Both the position numbers and the translations under genes were made by a program. Below the pieces are notes generated by a model, which was not told the origin of the DNA, did not search any database, and saw only the letters and a list, made by a program, of their open reading frames with translations. Of a DNA stretch of 64,000 nucleotides, positions 35,214-42,566 are shown in pieces; positions within the stretch are counted from its first letter, which is position 1, and each line of letters opens with the position of its first letter. Origin of the DNA: Terriglobia bacterium (GTDB lineage: Bacteria; Acidobacteriota; Terriglobia; Bryobacterales; UBA6623); the NCBI GenBank assembly GCA_009841225.1, contig VXMF01000009.1, positions 1 to 64,000 on the forward strand. The letters are read 5' to 3'.

Positions 35214-37967
35214 ATGGAATTCGCACTTCAATGCAAACTCCCAATGCTCCAGATCCTGGGGCTTGCCTGCTTGGCGGGCGCGCTGGCCATGCCGATCAAG
35301 GCCAACGTCGATATCCCTTATACGAAGTATGTCTTGGACAACGGGCTGACGCTGCTAGTCCATGAGGACCGCAAGGCGCCGATCGTCTCGGTCAACGTCT
35401 GGTACCACGTGGGATCGAAGAACGAGAAGCCGGGCAAGACGGGCTTCGCCCACCTGTTCGAGCACTTGATGTTCAACGGTTCGGAGAACTTCAACGACGA
35501 CTACTTCCAGGCCATGGAGCGCGTCGGCGCGACCAATCTTAACGGCACGACCAACGAAGACCGCACCAACTACTTCCAAGACGTGCCGCAGCCGGCGCTG
35601 GAAGTGGCCCTGTGGATGGAATCCGACCGCATGGGGCACATGCTCGGCGCGGTGGACCAAGCCAAGCTGGACGAACAGCGCGGCGTGGTCCAGAACGAGA
35701 AGCGCCAAGGCGAGAACCAGCCCTACGCTGTCTCCTACGAACTGATCACCAAGAACACATTCCCGCAGGGGCATCCGTACTCGTGGACCGTGATCGGAGA
35801 GATGGAAGACCTCGATGCCGCTTCGCTAGAGGATGTCCACGAGTGGTTCCGAACCTACTACGGCGCGGCCAACGCGGTGATCTCGATCGCCGGCGACATC
35901 GCGCCGGAAGAGGCGCGCGAATTGGTGGAGCGGTACTTCGGCAGCATCCCCAGCGGGCCGCCCGTCGCCAGGCAGCAGTCCTGGATCGCCCGCCGTACCG
36001 GCGAGCACAGGCAGAAGGTGGAAGACCGCGTGCCGCAGGCACGTGTCATGAAGGTCTGGAACGTGCCGGAGTGGGGCACTCGCGAAGCCGTGCTGCTCGA
36101 TCTGGCCACGGACGTGCTGGCCGCTGGCAAGAGCTCGCGGCTGTACAAGCGCTTGGTCTACGAGGACCAGATCGCCACCAGCGCCACAGCCTATATCCAA
36201 GCCCAAGAAATCGCCGGACAGGTCGTCCTCCAAGCCACCGCTCATCGTGACGGCAACCTTGCCGAGGTCGAGGCCACCCTAGACGAGGAACTCCGGGGAT
36301 TCCTGCAGTCCGGGCCCACCGACGCCGAGTTGGCACGGGCCAAGATGGACCACAAGGCGCGCTTCATTCGCGGCGCCGAGCGGATCGGCGGATTCGGCGG
36401 CAAGTCCGACATCCTCGCACGGAACGAGGTGTACACGGGCGATCCGTCCCACTACAAGAAGATGCTGGCCTGGGCCGAGGATGCCACCGCCAAGGACATT
36501 CGCGAGACCGCTGCGGAATACCTATCCGACGGTGTCTACGTGCTGGAGATTCACCCGGCCCCCGAACGTCGCATTTCCGAGAGCAAGGTGGATCGCTCCA
36601 AGCTGCCGTCGGCCTCCGGTTTTCCGGAATTCGCGTTTCCCGACACAAACGAGACCGAGCTTTCTAACGGATTGAAGGTAGTGCACGCCACCGTGCGCTC
36701 TATTCCCACGGTCGAGATGGCGCTCGTCTTCGACGCTGGATTTGCGGCCGACCGGCTCAGCAAGCTAGGTCTTGCCAGGATGACCGCGGAGATGCTGGAT
36801 GAGGGCACTGACGGTATGTCATCGCTGGAAATCAGCGATGAGGCGACCCGCATCGGTGCGAGAATTTCCTCGTCCGCTTCATTGGACACGGCGAGCGTTT
36901 CCCTCTCCGCGTTGTCGGAGCGCTTGGAGGAATCGCTCGATCTGTTGGCCGAGGTTGTGCTGCGCCCGTCGTTTCCGCAGCAAGAGCTCGATCGGTTGAA
37001 GCGACTGCGGGTAGCTGGCATCCAGCAAGAACTCGCGCAGCCGTTCACGGTCGGCCTGCGTCTCTTGCCCGGCTTGATCTTCGGCGACGATCACGCCTAC
37101 GCGGCCCCAATGACCGGCAGCGGCACTGTCGAATCCGTCACCTCCTTGACCCGCGACGATGTGGTCTCGTTTCACCGCACGTGGTATCGCCCCAGCAACG
37201 CCACTCTCGTCGTAGTGGGCGATGTACCGCTGGCGACGCTGCAGCCAATGCTGGAGGAACGCTTCGGCGGCTGGACGGGTGACGGAGAGCTGCCGAAGTT
37301 GGAGATAGCGAAGGTGGCGGCCGCCGACGGGCGGAGCGTGTACCTGGTCGACAAGCCTGGCGCGCTGCAGTCGGTGATCCTAGCTGGCCTGCCGGCGCCG
37401 CCGACCAACAATCCTGACGAGATCTCCATCGAGGCAATGAATTCGATTCTCGGAGGGAGCTTCACCTCTCGGATCAATATGAACCTCCGCGAGGACAAGC
37501 ACTGGGCCTACGGCGCCAGGAGCACTCTGATCGACGCTGTCGGACCGAGGCTGTTCATGGCGTACGCTCCAGTTCAGACCGACAAGACCAAGGAATCGAT
37601 GGTCGAAATGGACCGGGAGCTGCGGGACATCTTAGGACCGCGCCCTCCCGAATCCGAAGAGCTGGAAAAGGCGCAGAGAAACCGGACGCTGCGGCTGCCC
37701 GGACAGTACGAGACGAAGCGCGCGGTGTTGGGCGCGTTAGTCAAGATCCTCAAGCATGACCTGCCTGAAGACTACTTCGAGACTTATGCCGATCGCATGC
37801 GCGCGCTGAGCTTGAAGGATGTCGAGACCGCCGCCAAGCAGATCGTACAACCCGATAGCGTTGTCTGGGTAGTAGTCGGAGACCTGGCCGAGATCGAAGC
37901 CGGCGTGCGCGAGCTGGGTTTCGCCGACATCCGCAGGCTCAGCCCAGAGGGGACGCTATTGGATTGA
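35214..37967 (+). CDS. M16-family zinc metallopeptidase, two-domain, secreted
   Basis: About 917 aa. The signal peptide (LQILGLACLAGALAMPIKA) indicates export. The first M16 domain has the inverted zinc motif HLFEHLMF (HxxEH, about residues 80-84), with GTTNEDRTNYFQ and downstream glutamates. The second M16 domain (GLKVVHATVRSIPTVEMALVFDAG, then GLARMTAEMLDEG) has lost HxxEH, as usual for the non-catalytic half of pitrilysin/PqqL-type proteins. Likely a periplasmic peptide-degrading enzyme. ATG 35214 is chosen for the signal peptide; GAGG is upstream. Ends 3 nt from the convergent DUF4252 gene. Confidence 0.92.
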   Translation: MEFALQCKLPMLQILGLACLAGALAMPIKANVDIPYTKYVLDNGLTLLVHEDRKAPIVSVNVWYHVGSKNEKPGKTGFAHLFEHLMFNGSENFNDDYFQAMERVGATNLNGTTNEDRTNYFQDVPQPALEVALWMESDRMGHMLGAVDQAKLDEQRGVVQNEKRQGENQPYAVSYELITKNTFPQGHPYSWTVIGEMEDLDAASLEDVHEWFRTYYGAANAVISIAGDIAPEEARELVERYFGSIPSGPPVARQQSWIARRTGEHRQKVEDRVPQARVMKVWNVPEWGTREAVLLDLATDVLAAGKSSRLYKRLVYEDQIATSATAYIQAQEIAGQVVLQATAHRDGNLAEVEATLDEELRGFLQSGPTDAELARAKMDHKARFIRGAERIGGFGGKSDILARNEVYTGDPSHYKKMLAWAEDATAKDIRETAAEYLSDGVYVLEIHPAPERRISESKVDRSKLPSASGFPEFAFPDTNETELSNGLKVVHATVRSIPTVEMALVFDAGFAADRLSKLGLARMTAEMLDEGTDGMSSLEISDEATRIGARISSSASLDTASVSLSALSERLEESLDLLAEVVLRPSFPQQELDRLKRLRVAGIQQELAQPFTVGLRLLPGLIFGDDHAYAAPMTGSGTVESVTSLTRDDVVSFHRTWYRPSNATLVVVGDVPLATLQPMLEERFGGWTGDGELPKLEIAKVAAADGRSVYLVDKPGALQSVILAGLPAPPTNNPDEISIEAMNSILGGSFTSRINMNLREDKHWAYGARSTLIDAVGPRLFMAYAPVQTDKTKESMVEMDRELRDILGPRPPESEELEKAQRNRTLRLPGQYETKRAVLGALVKILKHDLPEDYFETYADRMRALSLKDVETAAKQIVQPDSVVWVVVGDLAEIEAGVRELGFADIRRLSPEGTLLD

Positions 37968-37970
37968 GAG

Positions 37971-38564
37971 TCACCTGCCGGTGGTTTGGCTCGACAGCTC
38001 TTGGATTTCAGTCGTAGCCACGTTCATCACGGGCAGGCCGAGGCCGCTGCCGATTTCCGAGAGGGCCTCGAAGTCTACCGGTCCGATGATTTTCAGGACC
38101 GTTACTTCGTCAGAATCGGTTGAGACCACGGTCATGCCCGCAACTTGGTCATTGTCGTAGTACGAGTAGACGGACAGCGATTGCGGCTTGTCGCGGTCAG
38201 CGGCCTCGATCAAGGGCACCCAGCCGTCTTCGGCTAGTTGCTGGTGCACGGGCCTAACGTCGTCCTCGCTGGCGCCGCCCTTGCGAAATCGGTACGTTCG
38301 CCGGTACACGGCAGTCAGGCCGCTCATGAAGCTGCGCACTGATGCGGTGACGTTCTTGCGCAATCCGAGCAGCTTCTTGGCTTGCTCGAGCGGGCGTCCC
38401 CAAAGATTCACCTTGACGACTTCGTCAGCCTTCGCCTCTAGGTCGGAAAATTCCAACGCGGCGTCATCGGACTGGCCCTGCGCCTGCAGCGAGGCTGGGG
38501 CAGCGAGCGCCAACAGCGTGACAACGATGCCCACGACGACTTGGAGTGGATAAGTCTTAGTCAT
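37971..38564 (-). CDS. DUF4252-family secreted protein
   Basis: 197 aa. Signal peptide (VVVGIVVTLLALAAPASLQAQG), then a mixed alpha/beta domain with DEVVKVNLWGRPLEQAKKLLG and SLSVYSYYDNDQVAGMTVVSTDSDEVTVLKIIGPVDFEAL, the pattern of DUF4252. The function of this family is not established. It overlaps the upstream small membrane protein by 8 nt and so belongs to the three-gene ECF sigma operon. The same sigma/membrane/DUF4252 order suggests an envelope-sensing role. Confidence 0.78.
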   Translation of the reverse strand: MTKTYPLQVVVGIVVTLLALAAPASLQAQGQSDDAALEFSDLEAKADEVVKVNLWGRPLEQAKKLLGLRKNVTASVRSFMSGLTAVYRRTYRFRKGGASEDDVRPVHQQLAEDGWVPLIEAADRDKPQSLSVYSYYDNDQVAGMTVVSTDSDEVTVLKIIGPVDFEALSEIGSGLGLPVMNVATTEIQELSSQTTGR

Positions 38565-38940
38565 GTTTCTTTTCCTGTTCGATCGGAAACGCCAGCTCTT
38601 GCGCCCGGTTCCACTGGCTGCCCGCCAGTTGCAAGACCTCTACGAGTTCTCGTTCGACCTCTGCCATCTCCGCCGCATGGGCCTGCAATCCCTCTTCTTC
38701 TCTAGGCCAAGCGTAGATGGTCACTAGCAAGGCGACGCAGGCGCACGCGGCCAGCGCCCATCCGCCACGGAACCAGGGCTTGCCGGAAGAGGGCGCCTGT
38801 AGCGGGTCCGCCGCTGGCCGACGGACCTCGTCGCGAATCCGCGCCATCACGCGGAGGCCAAGCCCGGACGGCGCTTGCGAGCGCGCCATCACGCGACGGA
38901 GCTCTTCCTCGAGATGACGGCTATCGTCCCACAGGGACAT
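38557..38940 (-). CDS. Small single-pass membrane protein, putative anti-sigma factor
   Basis: About 127 aa. The N-terminal ~65 residues are cytoplasmic-type and charged (DDSRHLEEELRRVMARSQAPSG ... VMARIRDEVRRP), one membrane helix follows (WALAACACVALLVTIYAW), then a short acidic helical tail (VERELVEVLQLAG). It sits directly after an ECF sigma gene (20-nt overlap), the standard place for an anti-sigma factor. No zinc-finger motif. ATG 38940 is used because the upstream part of the ORF is the sigma gene in another frame. Confidence 0.75.
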   Translation of the reverse strand: MSLWDDSRHLEEELRRVMARSQAPSGLGLRVMARIRDEVRRPAADPLQAPSSGKPWFRGGWALAACACVALLVTIYAWPREEEGLQAHAAEMAEVERELVEVLQLAGSQWNRAQELAFPIEQEKKHD

Positions 38941-39475
38941 AGGAAACCTCCTGTCGTAGGTGGGCGACCTTGGGCCTGAGCCGAATAAGCGCTCGTCGCA
39001 GCAGGGTCTTGACGGTGTTAACCGGGATGTCCAACGCCTCCGCGATCTCGTGGAGCTTGAGGTCTTCCTGAAAGCGCAGCACAATCACCATCCGCATCTT
39101 CGTGGGAAGGTCGGCTACCTTGCGGCCAAGCTCGGCGGACAGGCGTGGGTCAGGCTCGACCGGGTCGACCGAGCGTTCCGGAATGGAATCCAGACTCGCG
39201 TGCGGGGCATGCTTCTTGCGCCGCGAGTAGTCGATGCACTTGCGCGCCGTGGTCTGCCGCAGCCAGTTGACGAGATGCATGTCCGATTGCAGCTTGCCGA
39301 GGTTACGGAACAGCTCCAAGTACGCTTCTTGCGCCAAGTCTTCTGCGATGGCACGGTTGGAGAAGAACCCGAAGGCCACCCCGTACACCATCGCCTGCGT
39401 GTGGTCGACGATGCGTGCGAACGCTTCCGAATCAGCGAGCGCAGCATCGAGCAATTTGCGCGGGGCAATGTCCAT
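38921..39475 (-). CDS. ECF RNA polymerase sigma factor
   Basis: 184 aa. Region 2 includes AIAEDLAQEAYLELFRNLGKLQSDMHLVNWLRQTTARKCIDYSRR. Region 4 includes VADLPTKMRMVIVLRFQEDLKLHEIAEALDIPVNTVKTLLRRALIRLR, with the helix-turn-helix for -35 recognition. First gene of a sigma / small membrane protein / DUF4252 operon with overlapping reading frames. A TGAACC-N17-CGTA sequence upstream looks like an ECF-type promoter and suggests positive autoregulation. Confidence 0.9.
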   Translation of the reverse strand: MDIAPRKLLDAALADSEAFARIVDHTQAMVYGVAFGFFSNRAIAEDLAQEAYLELFRNLGKLQSDMHLVNWLRQTTARKCIDYSRRKKHAPHASLDSIPERSVDPVEPDPRLSAELGRKVADLPTKMRMVIVLRFQEDLKLHEIAEALDIPVNTVKTLLRRALIRLRPKVAHLRQEVSYVPVGR

Positions 39476-39908
39476 CCGTGCAGCAGGCGAAGAGATGTAA
39501 CCGACCGAGCGGTCGCCCTCCCTGTAGTCGTTTACGCCTGCCTAAGTGTAAAGGGTTCAATGCATGGGACTGGTGTGCCCTTACGAGTTGGCCGCTGTTA
39601 GGAATCCCAACTCGGCTTAGCAGGGGCTACGGCATGTCCGTCGGACAGCATCACTGCTTCAGAGCTGACGGGCGGCCAGCACCCGTCGCACGCTTCGGCC
39701 AGCCCTTCCCGCGGGCTTGAACTGCGGCCCTGAGCACTCCGTGCACACGTCTTGCGAGTTGAGCCCCATAGGACGGATCAATCACTGGATGGCGCTACCC
39801 CATGAATCCTCGGCGAATGCACCAATGCCCTTCGCCTCGGCCAGAGCCCGAGCATGTCCTCCAGCACCTAATGCGCGGGCGCGCCGCCAAGCTCAGCTGG
39901 CACTCAGC
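39476..39908. other. Gene-free region between ECF operon and NHL gene
   Basis: 433 nt with no credible ORF on either strand. It contains the possible ECF promoter at 39533-39559; nothing else recognised. The NHL gene ends here and the sigma gene starts here, both on the minus strand. Confidence 0.45.
39533..39559 (-). promoter_or_regulatory. Possible autoregulated ECF promoter
   Basis: On the minus strand TGAACC-N17-CGTA, close to the TGAAAC/CGTA pattern of some ECF (SigW-like) promoters, about 58 nt before the sigma gene ATG. Similar sequences can occur by chance. Confidence 0.35.
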
Positions 39909-41141
39909 TCAGTCGGTTGGCCAGACCACACCCTGTTGCTTCTTCGTGACCGGGGCCAGCCCTTTGTACAAGAACCTCTGAACGCGCTGCCCGCGGTAGG
40001 TCTCGGTGGTGTAGAGGTTGCCCATCGAGTCGGTCGCCACGCTGTGGACGGCGTAGAACTGGCCGGGCTGCCGCCCGCCATCGCCGAAGCTCGTCAGCGT
40101 TTCCAGGGACTCGCGGTCGAGGATGTGGATGCGCTGGTTCGCGCCGTCGGCGACGTACAGGTACTTCTGCTCTGGGTCGCGCGAGAGTGCGACATCGAAA
40201 GTCGATCCGTCGCCGAGCGTGTCGGGTTCGATCCACGTCTCTTTCACGAACTCTCCGTCTGCTGTAAACGCTTGGATGCGGTCATTGGTGCGGTCGCACA
40301 CGTAGACCATGCCGTCGTCCGCAAGCGCGATCCCATGCACGGGGGTACGGAACTGATCCGGCTTGTCGCCGGGCTTGTAGGCCGGCAGCTGCGTGTCGTC
40401 CGGCTCATTGCCGTAGGCACCCCAGTGCCGCTTGTACTCGCCGGTGTCCGCGTCAAGCACGATCACCCGCCGGTTGCCGTAGCCATCGGCAATGTATAGC
40501 TCGTTCGTATTCGGGTCAACCAGTGTCTTGGCGGGCAGTTTGAAGTTCTTCAGGTCGTGGCTGCCCTCGCCCATGAACGGCTTGCCGATCTGCATCAGGA
40601 ACTCACCCGTGCGCGTGAATTTCAGCACCATGCTGTCGTGGACGCGTCCCTTGCCCATCGCGTCTTCGTGGTGCGGCAGAGCCGCGGCCTCCTTGGATGG
40701 GCCGCGGCCGTTGCCACCGATCCAGACGTTGCCCTTGTGGTCGACGTCAACGCCGTGATTGGAGGTCGGCCAGTCATAGCCGTCGCCGGGGCCGCCCCAG
40801 TGCTCGATCAGCTCCCCCGCCTGGTTGAAAGCGAGCACCGGCGGCGCGGCGAAGCAGCAGTACGACGCCGGCGGATCCCAAGTCGCGTAGAGTTCCTTGC
40901 GTTCCAGCGAACTGCCGCGATGGACGATCCAGACATTGTCTTGGTCGTCGACGTCCACCCCGATGACGGTTCCAAGCAACCAGTGGTTGGGGAGCGGCTT
41001 GGGCCACAGAGGATCGACCTCAAAGACGGGAGCCATTGGGCCGTCCGCGGCAGCCATCGGCTCTTCGGATGGAGTGGTGCAGGCTACCAGCAGGGCGAGA
41101 AGGGCCACTGCGGCAAGTGCCGAGCGAAGTGCAGTTGTCAT
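39909..41141 (-). CDS. NHL-repeat six-bladed beta-propeller lipoprotein
   Basis: 410 aa. Signal peptide with lipobox LLALLVAC, then NHL-type propeller blades such as GVDVDDQDNVWIVHRG, GVDVDHKGNVWIGGNG, GIALADDGMVYVCDRTNDRIQAFTADG, YVADGANQRIHILDRES and SVATDSMGNLYTTETYRGQRVQRF. It is outer-membrane or periplasm associated. Related propellers range from peptidylamidoglycolate lyase-like enzymes to non-enzymatic binding proteins; no catalytic residues can be assigned here. Divergent from the HupE-like gene 71 nt away. A TATGAT box lies upstream with a roughly 30-nt leader. Confidence 0.82.
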   Translation of the reverse strand: MTTALRSALAAVALLALLVACTTPSEEPMAAADGPMAPVFEVDPLWPKPLPNHWLLGTVIGVDVDDQDNVWIVHRGSSLERKELYATWDPPASYCCFAAPPVLAFNQAGELIEHWGGPGDGYDWPTSNHGVDVDHKGNVWIGGNGRGPSKEAAALPHHEDAMGKGRVHDSMVLKFTRTGEFLMQIGKPFMGEGSHDLKNFKLPAKTLVDPNTNELYIADGYGNRRVIVLDADTGEYKRHWGAYGNEPDDTQLPAYKPGDKPDQFRTPVHGIALADDGMVYVCDRTNDRIQAFTADGEFVKETWIEPDTLGDGSTFDVALSRDPEQKYLYVADGANQRIHILDRESLETLTSFGDGGRQPGQFYAVHSVATDSMGNLYTTETYRGQRVQRFLYKGLAPVTKKQQGVVWPTD

Positions 41142-41212
41142 TGGTCTTGTCCGGCCCGTTTCGGCCTAGGCCATCATACTTGCTTAAGTAGAGGTAGGGC
41201 AAGCAGAACTCC

Positions 41213-42520
41213 ATGATTCGCGCGAAATTTGTCCTCTGCAGTCTTGGCCTGCTGCTCGCCAGTCCTGTCGCGGCCCACGAAATCCCCAGCGAAGTGGTCG
41301 CGCGGACGCTGGTCAGGGCGGATGGCGACAGCTTCCAACTCGTGATGCGCTTGCCGCTGAACTCGATGCGGGATGTGGAAGTGCCGGAGTTCGGGCCTGG
41401 CTACCTAGACATCGCTGCGCTAGAGCCGCGTTTGGCCGATCTGGCCGCACAGTGGATCGTGCCGTTCGTGGAAGTCCACGAAAACGGCGAGCGGCTGCCG
41501 CCGCCCGTCGTGTCGGGAACCCAGATTTCCCTGCCGTCCGACCAGTCTTTCACACACATCGACCGCGCGCTCGCGCACGTTGCCCAAGCCAAGCCCGCCA
41601 ACACCGAAATGCTGGTCTGGGATCAGGTGATGTTCGATGTGCATCTGGACTTTCCCATCCAGTCCGAGGAGTCGGAATTCTCGCTTCGGGCCGGACTGGG
41701 CCACCTCGCGGAGCGGGTCTTGCTCACCCTGCAGTTCTATCTGGCCGATGGCACGACCCGGGCCTATCAGTTTTCGGAAGACCCCGGCCGAGTGGTCCTA
41801 GATCCTAGTTGGTTCCAAGCTGCCTGGCACTTCGTCCAGCTGGGCTTTGTCCACATCCTAGACGGCCCAGATCACCTGCTGTTCCTGTTCTGCTTGGTCA
41901 TTCCGCTGCGCCGCTTCAAGCCCTTGGTCCTGATCGTGACTGCCTTCACCGTCGCGCACTCGATCACTCTGATCGGCAGCGCGCTGGACTTCGCGCCCGA
42001 CGCGCTGTGGTTCCCGCCTATGGTCGAAGCCCTGATCGCCGTCTCGATTGTCTACATGGCCTTGGAGAACATCGTCGGCACCGCGCGACATCGCTGGCTG
42101 GTCGCGCTCGGGTTCGGCCTGATCCACGGTTTCGGCTTCTCCTTTGCTCTGCGAGAGACCCTGCAATTCGCCGGAGGGCACTTGATCACGTCCCTGGTCT
42201 CGTTCAACGTCGGGGTTGAATTGGGGCAGTTGTTCGCACTGGCTCTGCTGGTGCCCGCGTTGGCGCTGCTCTTCCGGTACGTGGTCGCCGAGAGGCTCGG
42301 CACGATCATCCTGTCAGCGTTCGCGGCGCACGAGGCATGGCACTGGACGATGGAGAGAGGGGACGTCCTGGGGCAGTACGACGTTGGCTGGGCGGAGTGG
42401 CTGCCCGCAGTGCTAGCGTGGGCCGGGCTGATCGTGGCCGGGCTGGCTGGTGCCCGTCTCTATCGAGGTCGGCGGGCCATGCAGGCAGCGGACGAATCAG
42501 TGAAATCGGACTCTGACTGA
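41213..42520 (+). CDS. HupE/UreJ_2-family membrane protein
   Basis: 435 aa. The signal peptide (FVLCSLGLLLASPVAAHE) is followed by a ~180 aa extracytoplasmic domain and a C-terminal membrane domain of about seven helices. The membrane domain has the family motifs GFVHILDGPDHLLFLFCL, FTVAHSITLIGSAL and GLIHGFGFSFALRE, rich in histidines. HupE/UreJ proteins are linked to nickel or cobalt uptake for hydrogenase and urease in some bacteria. Neither enzyme is encoded nearby, so the metal role is only suggested. The start overlaps no SD. The astacin-like gene follows after 46 nt. Confidence 0.82.
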   Translation: MIRAKFVLCSLGLLLASPVAAHEIPSEVVARTLVRADGDSFQLVMRLPLNSMRDVEVPEFGPGYLDIAALEPRLADLAAQWIVPFVEVHENGERLPPPVVSGTQISLPSDQSFTHIDRALAHVAQAKPANTEMLVWDQVMFDVHLDFPIQSEESEFSLRAGLGHLAERVLLTLQFYLADGTTRAYQFSEDPGRVVLDPSWFQAAWHFVQLGFVHILDGPDHLLFLFCLVIPLRRFKPLVLIVTAFTVAHSITLIGSALDFAPDALWFPPMVEALIAVSIVYMALENIVGTARHRWLVALGFGLIHGFGFSFALRETLQFAGGHLITSLVSFNVGVELGQLFALALLVPALALLFRYVVAERLGTIILSAFAAHEAWHWTMERGDVLGQYDVGWAEWLPAVLAWAGLIVAGLAGARLYRGRRAMQAADESVKSDSD

Positions 42521-42555
42521 ATCGCCGAGGGCCAGCAGTGTGCCAACAGCTCCCA

Positions 42556-42561
42556 TATTAT
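42556..42561 (+). promoter_or_regulatory. Leaderless -10 box, astacin-like gene
   Basis: TATTAT, 5 nt before the TTG start at 42567. It supports a TTG leaderless start for this gene, since no ATG fits the signal peptide. Confidence 0.4.
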
Positions 42562-42566
42562 GAGCT

